From Rhynochetos jubatus (taxonomy: Eukaryota; Chordata; Aves; Eurypygiformes; Rhynochetidae): a DNA stretch of 64,000 nt. The position numbers and the translations under genes were made by a program. Below, in pieces: positions 1 through 9,753 of the stretch; the stretch's first letter is position 1, and each line of letters opens with the position of its first letter. Under the pieces are notes generated by a model that made no database searches, was not told the DNA's origin, and saw only the letters and a program-made list of their open reading frames with translations. The stretch lies in the NCBI GenBank assembly GCA_027574665.1, contig CM050673.1, positions 8,603,420 to 8,667,419 of the forward strand, read 5' to 3'.

Positions 1-644
1 CTCTTGAGATTCTCCCAGATGTGGGCTGCATTTTGGCTGCCTTTAGGGCTGGAGCTTCTCGTGGTTTGAGGCCTGGCTTGCTCCACCCCCTGCTCTTGAG
101 ATTCTCCCGGATGTGGGCTGCATTTTGGCTGCCTTTTGGGCTGGAGCTTCTCATGGTTTGAGGCCTGCATTGCTCCACCCCCTGCTCTTGAGATTCTCCC
201 GGATGTGGGCTGCATTTTGGCTGCCTTTTGGGCTGGAGCTTCCCGTGGCTTGAGGCCTGGCTTGCTCCACCCCCTGCTCTTGAGATTCTCCCGGATGTGG
301 GCTGCATTTTGGCTGCCTGTTGGGCTGGAGCTTCTTGTGGTTTGAGGCCTGGCTTGCTCCACCCCCTGCTCTTGAGATTCTCCCGGATGTGGGCTGGAGT
401 TTGGGTGATTCTTGGGCTGGATCTTCCCGTGGTTTGAGGCCTGGCTTGCTCCACCCCCTGCTCTTGAGATTCTCCCGGATGTGGTCTGCATTTTGGCTGC
501 CTTTTGGGCTGGAGCTTCTCGTGGTTTGGGGCCTGGCTTGCTCCACCCCCTGCTCCTGAGATTCTCCCGGATGTGGGCTGCATTTTGGCTGATTCTTGGG
601 CTGGAGCTTCTTGTGGTTTGAGGCCTGGCTTGCTCCACCCCCTG
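1..644 (+). repeat. 7-unit block, copy of 3865-4508
   Basis: Units 1-7 match 3865-4508 at an offset of 3,864 bp (42 units). Shared rare features include TTTAGGGCTGG in the first unit, CTCATGG with GCCTGCATTGC in the second, the GGAGTTTGGGTGATTC unit and GATGTGGTCTGC. The match ends at unit 8: 645 onward has CTTCC, whereas 4509 onward has GGAGTTTGGGTG. The window start truncates the block, so its true length is unknown. Confidence 0.8.
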
Positions 645-828
645 CTCTTGAGATTCTCCCGGATGTGGGCTGCATTTTGGCTTCCTTTTGGGCTGGAGCT
701 TCTCGTGGTTTGAGGCCTGGCTTGCTCCACCCCCTGCTCTTGAAATTCTCCTGGAGGTGGGCTGGATTTTGGCTGCCTTTTGGGCTGGAGCTTCTCGTGG
801 TTTGAGGCCTGGCTTGCTCCACCCCCTG

Positions 829-920
829 CTCTTGAGATTCTCCCGGATGTGGGCTGCATTTTGACTTCATTTTGGGCTGGAGCTTCTCGTGGTTTGTGGC
901 CTAGCTTGCTCCACCCCCTG
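829..920 (+). repeat. Variant unit class TTGACTTCATTT + GGCCTAGC (first of about 45)
   Basis: Linked substitutions at unit positions 36, 39 and 41 (TTGACTTCATTT in place of TTGGCTGCCTTT), usually with A69T and G75A (GTTTGTGGCCTAGC), travel together as one haplotype. Further members are near 1,600, 2,890, 3,716, 4,730, 6,384, 7,674, 9,330, 9,882, 11,260, 12,732, 14,110, 15,584, 16,686, 17,238, 18,894, 20,180, 20,732, 21,836, 22,756, 23,860, 25,608, 27,908, 30,574, 31,860, 32,229, 33,516, 34,068, 37,655, 42,254, 43,450, 45,935 and 48,510. None follows 48,567. A sub-form reads GCATGTTTACTTC (for example near 7,850). This class creates both a minus-strand stop (TCA) and an in-frame minus-strand ATG. 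Confidence 0.85.
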
Positions 921-1104
921 CTCTTGAGATTCTCCCGGATGTGGGCTGCATTTTGGCTGCCTGTTGGGCTGGAGCTTCCCGTGGTTTGAGGCCTGGCTTG
1001 CTCCACCCCCTGCTCTTGAGATTCTCCCAGATGTGGGCTGCATTTTGGCTGCCTTTAGGGCTGGAGCTTCTCGTGGTTTGAGGCCTGGCTTGCTCCACCC
1101 CCTG

Positions 1105-1196
1105 CTCTTGAGATTCTCCCGGATGTGGGCTGCATTTTGGCTGCCTTTTGGGCTGGAGCTTCTCGTGGTTTGAGGCCTGGCTTGCTCCACCCCCTG
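1105..1196 (+). repeat. Reference (consensus) 92-bp unit
   Basis: This unit, and the next one at 1197-1288, equals the consensus I derive by eye. Composition is A 7, C 26, G 28, T 31. Landmarks in unit coordinates: CTCTTGAG at 1-8; CCCGG with a CpG at 16-17 (an MspI/HpaII CCGG at 15-18); GATGTGGG at 18-25; three related GGCTG-headed 11-mers at 24-57; CTCGTGG with a second CpG at 60-61; AGGCCT at 69-74; GCTCCACCCCCTG at 80-92. On the plus strand TGA occurs at 5-7 and 67-69. The plus strand contains no TTA, CTA or TCA, so the minus strand has no stop codon in any frame. Confidence 0.95.
1128..1161 (+). repeat. Internal 11-bp subrepeats inside the unit
   Basis: Unit positions 24-34 read GGCTGCATTTT, 35-45 read GGCTGCCTTTT (one mismatch) and 47-57 read GGCTGGAGCTT, with one extra G at 46. 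This suggests that the middle of the 92-mer grew from an 11-bp motif. Variant units with CATTTT in the second copy (for example near 1,968-1,980) make the first two copies identical. Units at 54,824 and 60,424 have lost exactly one 11-mer. Confidence 0.8.
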
Positions 1197-3864
1197 CTCT
1201 TGAGATTCTCCCGGATGTGGGCTGCATTTTGGCTGCCTTTTGGGCTGGAGCTTCTCGTGGTTTGAGGCCTGGCTTGCTCCACCCCCTGCTCTTGAGATTC
1301 TCCCGGAGGTGGGCTGCATTTTGGCTGATTCTTGCGCTGGAGCTTTCCGTGGTTTGAGGCCTGGCTTGCTCCACCCCCTGCTCTTGAGATTCTCCCGGAT
1401 GTGGGCTGCATTTTGGCTGCCTTTTGGGCTGGAGCTTCTCGTGGTTTGAGGCCTGGCTTGCTCCACGCCCTGCTCATGAAATTCTCCCGGAGGTGGGCTG
1501 CATTTTGGCTGCATTTTGGGCTGGAGATTCTCGTGGTTTGAGGCCTGGCTTTCTCGACCCCCTGCTCTTGAGATTCTCCCGGATGTGTGCTGCATTTTGA
1601 CTTCATTTTGGGCTGGAGCTTCTCGTGGTTTGTGGCCTAGCTTGCTCCACCCCCTGCTCTTGAGATTCTCCCGGAGGTGGGCTGCATTTTGGCTGCCTGT
1701 TGGGCTGGAGCTTCCCGTGGTTTGAGGCCTGGCTTGCTCCACCCCCTGCTCTTGAGATTCTCCCGGATGTGGGCTGCATTTTGGCTGCCTTTTGGGCTGG
1801 AGCTTCTCGTGGTTTGAGGCCTGGCTTGCTCCACCCCCTGCTCTTGAGATTCTCCCGGATGTGGGCTGCATTTTGGCTGCCTTTTGGGCTGGAGCTTCTC
1901 GTGGTTTGAGGCCTGGCTTGCTCCACCCCCTGCTCTTGAGATTCTCCCGGATGTGGGCTGCATTTTGGCTGCATTTTGGGCTGGAGCTTCTTGTGGTTTG
2001 GGGCCTGGCTTGCTCCACCCCCTGCTCTTGAGATTCTCCCGGATGTGGGCTGCATTTTGGCTGCCTGTTGGGCTGGAGCTTCTTGTGGTTTGAGGCCTGG
2101 CTTGCTCCACCCCCTGCTCTTGAGATTCTCCCGGAGGTGGGCTGCATTTTGGCTGCCTTTTGGGCTGCAGCTTCTCGTGGTTTGAGGCCTGGCTTGCTCC
2201 ACCCCCTGCTCTTGAAATTCTCCCGGATGTGGGCTGCATTTTGGCTGCCTTTTGGGCTGGAGATTCTCGTGGTTTGAGGCCTGGCTTGCTCCACCCCCTG
2301 CTCTTGAGATTCTCCCGGATGTGGGCTGCATTTTGGCTGCCTTTTGGGCTGGAGCTTCTCGTGGTTTGAGGCCTGGCTTGCTCCACCCCCTGCTCTTGAG
2401 ATTCTCCCAGATGTGGGCTGCATTTTGGCTGCCTTTTGGGCTGGAGCTTCTCGTGGTTTGAGGCCTGGCTTGCTCCACCCCCTGCTCTTGAGATTCTTTG
2501 GGATGTGGGCTGCATTCTGGCTGATTCTTGGGCTGGAGCTTCCCGTGGTTTGAGGCCTGGCTTGCTCCACCCCCTGCTCTTGAGATTCTCCTGGATGTGG
2601 GCTGCATTTTGGCTGCCTTTTGGGCTGGAGCTTCTCGTGGTTTGAGTCCTGGCTTTCTCAACCCCCTGCTCTTGAGATTCTCCCGGATGTGGGCTGCATT
2701 TTGGCTTCCTTTTGGGCTGGAGCTTCTCGTGGTTTGAGGCCTGGCTTGCTCCATCCCCTGCTCTTGAAATTCTCCTGGAGGTGGGCTGGATTTTGGCTGC
2801 CTTTTGGGCTGGAGCTTCTCGTGGTTTGAGGCCTGGCTTGCTCCACCCCCTGCTCTTGAGATTCTCCCGGATGTGGGCTGCATTTTGACTTCATTTTGGG
2901 CTGGAGCTTCTCGTGGTTTGTGGCCTAGCTTGCTCCACCCCCTGCTCTTGAGATTCTCCCGGATGTGGGCTGCATTTTGGCTGCCTGTTGGGCTGGAGCT
3001 TCCTGTGGTTTGAGGCCTGGCTTGCTCCAACCCCTGCTCTTGAGATTCTCCCAGATGTGGGCTGCATTTTGGCTGCCTTTAGGGCTGGAGCTTCTCGTGG
3101 TTTGAGGCCTGGCTTGCTCCACCCCCTGCTCTTGAGATTCTCCCGGATGTGGGCTGCATTTTGGCTGCCTTTTGGGCTGGAGCTTCTCGTGGTTTGAGGC
3201 CTGGCTTGCTCCACCCCCTGCTCTTGAGATTCTCCTGGATGTGGGCTGCATTTTGGCTGCCTTTTGGGCTGGAGCTTCTCGTGGTTTGAGGCCTGGCTTG
3301 CTCCACCCCCTGCTCTTGAGATTCTCCCGGAGGTGGGCTGCATTTTGGCTGATTCTTGGGCTGGAGCTTCCCGTGGTTTGAGGCCTGGCTTGCTCCACCC
3401 CCTGCTCTTGAGATTCTCCCGGAGGTGGGCTGCATTTTGGCTGCCTTTTGGGCTGGAGCTTCTCGAGGTTTGAGGCCTGGCTTGCTCCACCCCCTGCTCT
3501 TGAGATTCTTTGGGATGTGGGCTGCATTTTGGCTTCCTTTTGGGCTGGAGCTTCTCGTGGTTTGAGGCCTGGCTTGCTCCACCCCCTGCTCTTGAAATTC
3601 TCCTGGAGGTGGGCTGCATTTTGGCTGCCTTTCGGGCTGGAGCTTCTCGTGGTTTGAGGCCTGGCTTGCTCCACGCCCTGCTCTTGAGATTCTCCCGGAT
3701 GTGTGCTGCATTTTGACTTCATTTTGGGCTGGAGCTTCTCGTGGTTTGTGGCCTAGCTTGCTCCACCCCCTGCTCTTGAGATTCTCCCGGAGGTGGGCTG
3801 CATTTTGGCTGATTCTTGGGCTGGAGCTTCCCGTGGTTTGAGGCCTGGCTTGCTCCACCCCCTG

Positions 3865-4508
3865 CTCTTGAGATTCTCCCAGATGTGGGCTGCATTTTGG
3901 CTGCCTTTAGGGCTGGAGCTTCTCGTGGTTTGAGGCCTGGCTTGCTCCACCCCCTGCTCTTGAGATTCTCCCGGATGTGGGCTGCATTTTGGCTGCCTTT
4001 TGGGCTGGAGCTTCTCATGGTTTGAGGCCTGCATTGCTCCACCCCCTGCTCTTGAGATTCTCCCGGATGTGGGCTGCATTTTGGCTGCCTTTTGGGCTGG
4101 AGCTTCCCGTGGCTTGAGGCCTGGCTTGCTCCACCCCCTGCTCTTGAGATTCTCCCGGATGTGGGCTGCATTTTGGCTGCCTGTTGGGCTGGAGCTTCTT
4201 GTGGTTTGAGGCCTGGCTTGCTCCACCCCCTGCTCTTGAGATTCTCCCGGATGTGGGCTGGAGTTTGGGTGATTCTTGGGCTGGATCTTCCCGTGGTTTG
4301 AGGCCTGGCTTGCTCCACCCCCTGCTCTTGAGATTCTCCCGGATGTGGTCTGCATTTTGGCTGCCTTTTGGGCTGGAGCTTCTCGTGGTTTGGGGCCTGG
4401 CTTGCTCCACCCCCTGCTCCTGAGATTCTCCCGGATGTGGGCTGCATTTTGGCTGATTCTTGGGCTGGAGCTTCTTGTGGTTTGAGGCCTGGCTTGCTCC
4501 ACCCCCTG
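3865..4508 (+). repeat. 7-unit block, copy of 1-644
   Basis: Partner of 1-644 at an offset of exactly 42 units. The GGAGTTTGGGTGATTC unit is repeated two units later within this copy (near 4,540), suggesting a further small local duplication at its right edge. Confidence 0.8.
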
Positions 4509-5152
4509 CTCTTGAGATTCTCCCGGATGTGGGCTGGAGTTTGGGTGATTCTTGGGCTGGATCTTCCCGTGGTTTGAGGCCTGGCTTGCTCCACCCCCTG
4601 CTCTTGAGATTCTCCCGGATGTGGGCTGCATTTTGGCTGATTCTTGGGCTGGAGCTTCCCGTGGTTTGAGGCCTGGCTTGCTCCACCCCTTGCTCTTGAG
4701 ATTCTCCTGGATGTGGGCTGCATTTTGACTTCATTTTGGGCTGGAGCTTCTCGTGTTTTGTGGCCTAGCTTGCTCCACCCCCTGCTCTTGAGATTCTCCC
4801 AGAGGTGGGCTGCATTTTGGCTGCCTTTTGTGCTGCAGCTTCCAAAGGTTTGAGGCCTGGCTTGCTCCACCCCCTGCTCTTGAGATTCTCCCAGATGTGG
4901 GCTGCATTTTGGCTGCCTTTTGGGCTGGACCTTCTCGTGGTTTGAGGCCTGGCTTGCTCCACCCCCTGCTCTTGAGATTCTCCCGGATGTGGGCTGCATT
5001 TTGGCTGCCTTTTGGGCTGGAGCTTCTCGTGGTTTGAGGCCTGGCTTGCTCCACCCCCTGCTCTTGAGATTCTCCCGGATGTGGGCTGCATTTTGGCTGA
5101 TTCTTGGGCTGGATCTTCCCGTGGTTTGAGGCCTGGCTTGCTCCACCCCCTG

Positions 5153-5243
5153 CTCTTGAGATTCTCCTGGATGTGGGCTGCATTTTGGCTGCCTTTTGGG
5201 CTGGAGATTCTCGTGCTTTGAGGCCTGGCTTGCTCAATCCCTG
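5153..5243 (+). repeat. 91-bp unit class ending CAATCCCTG (10 copies)
   Basis: One C is missing in the C-run (CAATCCCTG), always with GGAGATTCTCGTGC (A at unit position 55, C at 64), so all ten descend from one ancestor unit. The motif starts at 5,232, 10,661, 13,512, 17,742, 21,236, 23,260 (CTATCCCTG), 26,112, 28,411, 34,572 and 37,056. It is an excellent marker for counting block duplications, and is absent before 5.1 kb and after 37.1 kb. Confidence 0.9.
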
Positions 5244-5611
5244 CTCTTGAGATTCTCCCGGATGTGGGCTGCATTTTGGCTGCCTTTTGGGCTGGAGCTT
5301 CTCGTGGTTTGAGGCCTGGCTTGCTCCACCCCCTGCTCTTGAGATTCTCCCGGATGTGGGCTGCATTTTGGCTGCCTTTTGGGCTGGAGCTTCTCGTGGT
5401 TTGAGGCCTGGCTTGCTCCACCCCCTGCTCTTGAGATTCTCCCGGAGGTGGGCTGCATTTTGGCTGCCTTTTGGGCTGGAGCTTCTCGTGGTTTGTGGCC
5501 TAGCTTGCTCCACCCCCTGCTCTTGAGATTCTCCCAGATGTGGGCTGCATTTTGGCTGCCTTTAGGGCTGGAGCTTCTCGTGGTTTGAGGCCTGGCTTGC
5601 TCCACCCCCTG

Positions 5612-5704
5612 CTCTTGAGATTCTCCCCGCATGTGGGCTGCATTTTGGCTGCCTTTTGGGCTGGAGCTTCTCGAGGTTTGAGGCCTGGCTTGCTCCACCC
5701 CCTG
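5612..5704 (+). repeat. 93-bp unit with CTCCCCGCATGTGG
   Basis: One base is gained at the CCCGG site, and a CpG remains but in a changed context. The same unit occurs near 34,966 (surrounding units also match, offset 29,340 bp) and in a related form near 45,543. Confidence 0.8.
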
Positions 5705-6624
5705 CTCTTGAGATTCTCCCGGATGTGGGCTGCATTTTGGCTGCCTTTTGGGCTGGAGCTTCCCGTGGCTTGAGGCCTGGCTTGCTCCACCCCCTGCTCT
5801 TGAGATTCTCCCGGATGTGGGCTGCATTTTGGCTGCCTGTTGGGCTGGAGCTTCTTGTGGTTTGAGGCCTGGCTTGCTCCACCCCCTGCTCTTGAGATTC
5901 TGCCGGATGTGGGCTGGAGTTTGGGTGACTCTTGGGCTGGATCTTCCCGTGGTTTGAGGCCTGGCTTGCTCCACCCCCTGCTCTTGAGATTCTCCCGGAT
6001 GTGGGCTGCATTTTGGCTGCCTTTTGGGCTGGAGCTTCTCGTGGTTTGAGGCCTGGCTTGCTCCACCCCCTGCTCTTGAGATTCTCCCGGATGTGGGCTG
6101 CATTTTGGCTGCCTTTTGGGCTGGAGCTTCTCGTGGTTTGGGGCCTGGCTTGCTCCACCCCCTGCTCCTGAGATTCTCCCGGATGTGGGCTGCATTTTGG
6201 CTGCCTGTTGGGCTGGAGCTTCTTGTGGTTTGAGGCCTGGCTTGCTCCACCCCCTGCTCTTGAGATTCTCCCGGAGGTGGGCTGCATTTTGGCTGATTCT
6301 TGGGCTGGAGCTTCCCGTGGTTTGAGGCCTGGCTTGCTCCACCCCTTACTCTTGAGATTCTCCCGGATGTGGGCTGCATTTTGACTTCATTTTGGGCTGG
6401 AGCTTCTCGTGGTTTGTGGCCTGGCTTGCTCCACCCCCTGCTCTTGAGATTCTCCCGGAGGTGGGCTGCATTTTGGCTGCCTTTTGTGCTGGAGCTTCCA
6501 ATGGTTTGAGGCCTGGCTTTCTCCACCCCCTGCTCTTGAGATTCTCCCGGATGTGGGCTGCATTTTGGCTGCCTTTTGGGCTGGAGCTTCTTGTGGTTTG
6601 AGGCCTGGCTTGCTCAAACCCCTG

Positions 6625-6718
6625 CTCTTGAGATTCTCCCGGATGTGGGCTGCATATTTTGGCTGATTCTTGGGCTGGATCTTCCCGTGGTTTGAGGCCT
6701 GGCTTGCTCCACCCCCTG
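6625..6718 (+). repeat. 94-bp unit with GCATATTTTGG
   Basis: Two bases (AT) are inserted in the GCATTTT run near 6,654. This is the only +2 unit I found in the window, so it is a private mutation, not yet spread. Confidence 0.8.
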
Positions 6719-8006
6719 CTCTTGAGATTCTCCTGGATGTGGGCTGCATTTTGGCTGAATTTTGGGCTGGAGCTTCTCGTGGTTTGAGGCCTGGCTTGCT
6801 CCACCCCCTGCTCTTGAGATTCTCCCGGATGTGGGCTGCATTTTGGCTGCCTTTTGGGCTGGAGCTTCTCGTGGTTTGAGGCCTGGCTTGCTCCACCCCC
6901 TGCTCTTGAGATTCTCCCGGATGTGGGCTGCATTTTGGCTGCCTTTTGGGCTGGAGCTTCTCCTGGTTTGAGGCCTGGCTTGCTCCACCCCCTGCTTTTG
7001 AGATTCTCCCGGAGGTGGGCTGCATTTTGGCTGATTCTTGGGCTGGAACTTCCCGTGGTTTGAGGCCTGGCTTGCTCCACCCCCTGCTCTTGAGATTCTC
7101 CCGGATGTGGGCTGCATTTTGGCTGCTTTTTGGGCTGGAGCTTCTCGTGGTTTGAGGCCTGGCTTGCTCAACCCCCTGCTCTTGAGATTCTCCCGGATGT
7201 GGGCTGCATTTTGGCTTCCTTTTGGGCTGGAGCTTCTCGTGGTTTGAGGCCTGGCTTGCTCCACCCCCTGCTCTTGAGATTCTCCCAGATGTGGGCTGCA
7301 TTTTGGCTGCCTTTTGGGCTGGAGCTTCTCGTGGTTTGAGGCCTGGCTTGCTCCACCCCCTGCTCTTGAGATTCTCCCGGATGTGGGCTGCATTTTGGCT
7401 GCCTTTTGGGCTGGAGCTTCTCGTGGTTTGGGGCCTGGCTTGCTCCACCCCCTGCTCTTGAGATTCTCCCGGATGTGGGCTGCATTTTGGCTGCCTGTTG
7501 GGCTGGAGCTTCTTGTGGTTTGAGGCCTGGCTTGCTCCACCCCCTGCTCTTGAGATTCTCCCGGATGTGGGCTGCATTTTGGCTGATTCTTGGGCTGGAG
7601 CTTCCCGTGGTTTGAGGCCTGGCTTGCTCCACCCCTTGCTCTTGAGATTCTCCCGGATGTGGGCTGCATTTTGACTTCATTTTGGGCTGGAGCTTCTCGT
7701 GGTTTGTGGCCTAGCTTGCTCCACCCCCTGCTCTTGAGATTCTCCCAGAGGTGGGCTGCATTTTGGCTGCCTTTTGTGCTGCAGCTTCCAATGGTTTGAG
7801 GCCTGGCTTGCTCCACCCCCTGCTCTTGAGATTCTCCCAGATGTGGGCTGCATGTTTACTTCATTTTGGGCTGGAGCTTCTCGTGGTTTGTGGCCTAGCT
7901 TGCTCCACCCCCTGCTCTTGAGATTTTCCCGGAGGTGGGCTGCATTTTGGCTGCCTTTTGGGCTGGAGCTTCTCGTGGTTTGAGGCCTGGCTTGCTCCAC
8001 CCCCTG

Positions 8007-8097
8007 CTCTTGAGATTCTCCCGGAGGTGGGCTGCATTTTGGCTGCCTTTGGGCTGGAGCTTCTTGTGGTTTGAGGCCTGGCTTGCTCCACCCCCTG
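8007..8097 (+). repeat. 91-bp unit class with GCCTTTGGGC (5 copies)
   Basis: One T is missing from the TTTT run at unit positions 42-45, with GGAGGTGGG and CTTCTTGTGG. Members are near 8,046, 15,954, 19,264, 30,946 and 32,601. Each lies about three units downstream of the GCATGTTTACTTC unit, so the whole cassette moves as a piece. Confidence 0.85.
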
Positions 8098-9753
8098 CTC
8101 TTGAGATTCTCCCGGATGTGGGCTGCATTTTGGCTGATTCTTGGGCTGGATCTTCCCGTGGTTTGAGGCCTGGCTTGCTCCACCCCCTGCTCTTGAGATT
8201 CTCCTGGATGTGGGCTGCATTTTGGCTGCCTTTTGGGCTGGAGCTTCTCGTGGTTTGAGGCCTGGCTTGCTCAATCCCCTGCTCTTGAGATTCTCCCGGA
8301 TGTGGGCTGCATTTTGGCTGCCTTTTGGGCTGGAGCTTCTCGTGGTTTGAGGCCTGGCTTGCTCCACCCCCTGCTCTTGAGATTCTCCCGGAGGTGGGCT
8401 GCATTTTGGCTGCCTTTTGGGCTGGAGCTTCTTGTGGTTTGAGGCCTGGCTTGCTCCACCCCCTGCTCTTGAAATTCTCCTGGAGGTGGGCTGCATTTTG
8501 GCTGCCTTTTGGGCTGGAGCTTCTCGTGGTTTGAGGCCTGGCTTGCTCCACCCCCTGCTCTTGAAATTCTCCCGGATGTGGGCTGCATTTTGGCTGCCTT
8601 TTGGGCTGGAGATTCTCGTGGTTTGAGGCCTGGCTTGCTCCACCCCCTGCTCTTGAGATTCTCCCGGATGTGGGCTGGATTTTGGCTGCCTTTTGGGCTG
8701 GAGCTTCTCGTGGTTTGAGGCCTGGCTTGCTCCACCCCCTGCTCTTGAGATTCTCCCAGATGTGGGCTGCATTTTGGCTGCCTTTTGGGCTGGAGCTTCT
8801 CGTGGTTTGAGGCCTGGCTTGCTCCACCCCCTGCTCTTGAGATTCTTTGGGATGTGGGCTGCATTCTGGCTGATTCTTGGGCTGGAGCTTCCCGTGGTTT
8901 GAGGCCTGGCTTGCTCCACCCCCTGCTCTTGAGATTCTCCCGGAGGTGGGCTGCATTTTGGCTGATTCTTGGGCTGGAGCTTCCCGTGGTTTGAGGCCTG
9001 GCTTGCTCCACCCCCTGCTCTTGAGATTCTCCCGGAGGTGGGCTGCATTTTGGCTGCCTTTTGGGCTGGAGCTTCTCGTGGTTTGAGTCCTGGCTTTCTC
9101 AACCCCCTGCTCTTGAGATTCTCCCGGATGTGGGCTGCATTTTGGCTTCCTTTTGGGCTGGAGCTTCTCGTGGTTTGAGGCCTGGATTGCTCCACCCCCT
9201 GCTCTTGAGATTCTCAGGGAGGTGGGCTGCATTTTGGCTGCCTTTTGGGCTGGAGCTTCTCGTGGTTTGAGGCCTGGCTTGCTCCACCCCCTGCTCTTGA
9301 GATTCTCCCGGATGTGTGCTGCATTTTGACTTCATTTTGGGCTGGAGCTTCTCGTGGTTTGTGGCCTAGCTTGCTCCACCCCCTGCTCTTGAGATTCTCC
9401 CGGAGGTGGGCTGCATTTTGGCTGCCTGTTGGGCTGGAGCTTCTCGTGGTTTGAGGCCTGGCTTGCTCCACCCCCTGCTCTTGAGATTCTCCCAGATGTG
9501 GGCTGCATTTTGGCTGCCTTTTGGGCTGGAGCTTCTCGTGGTTTGAGGCCTGGCTTGCTCCACCCCCTGCTCTTGAGATTCTCCCGGATGTGGGCTGCAT
9601 TTTGGCTGCCTTTTGGGCTGGAGCTTCTCGTGGTTTGAGGCCTGGCTTGCTCCACCCCCTGCTCTTGAGATTCTCCCGGATGTGGGCTGCATTTTGGCTG
9701 CCTTTTGGGCTGGAGCTTCTCGTGGTTTGGAGCCTGGCTTGCTCCACCCCCTG

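Noticed and set aside
136-345. Hundreds of 69-codon plus-strand frames every 92 bp
   Set aside because: They begin at TTG, not ATG. Each spans just over two units between the TGA at unit 67-69 in successive phases, so they are mechanical by-products of the repeat.
1128-1156. G-quadruplex in each unit
   Set aside because: The plus strand has GGG, GG, GGG, GG runs, but with loops of about 9, 9 and 2 bases and only two tetrads possible. This is too weak to report as a feature.
1105-1196. CENP-B box
   Set aside because: On the minus strand ATCCGGG fits the A-N-N-CGGG half, but the required TTCG half is absent (CAGC in its place), so it is not a CENP-B box. Centromere function can be neither claimed nor excluded.
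1105-1196. Known alpha-satellite, telomeric repeat or rDNA spacer
   Set aside because: The period is 92 bp, not 171; there is no TTAGGG array; no rRNA sequence is present. The consensus does not resemble any of these.
1180-1204. PRDM9 13-mer hotspot motif
   Set aside because: CCACCCCCTGCTC is C-rich like the human motif CCNCCNTNNCCNC, but the T and the later CC do not align without mismatches.
5612-5704. Unit junctions with small indels as transposon target-site scars
   Set aside because: The indels are 1-2 bp in homopolymer or near-homopolymer runs, or an 11-bp direct-repeat deletion. No inserted element or target-site duplication is seen.
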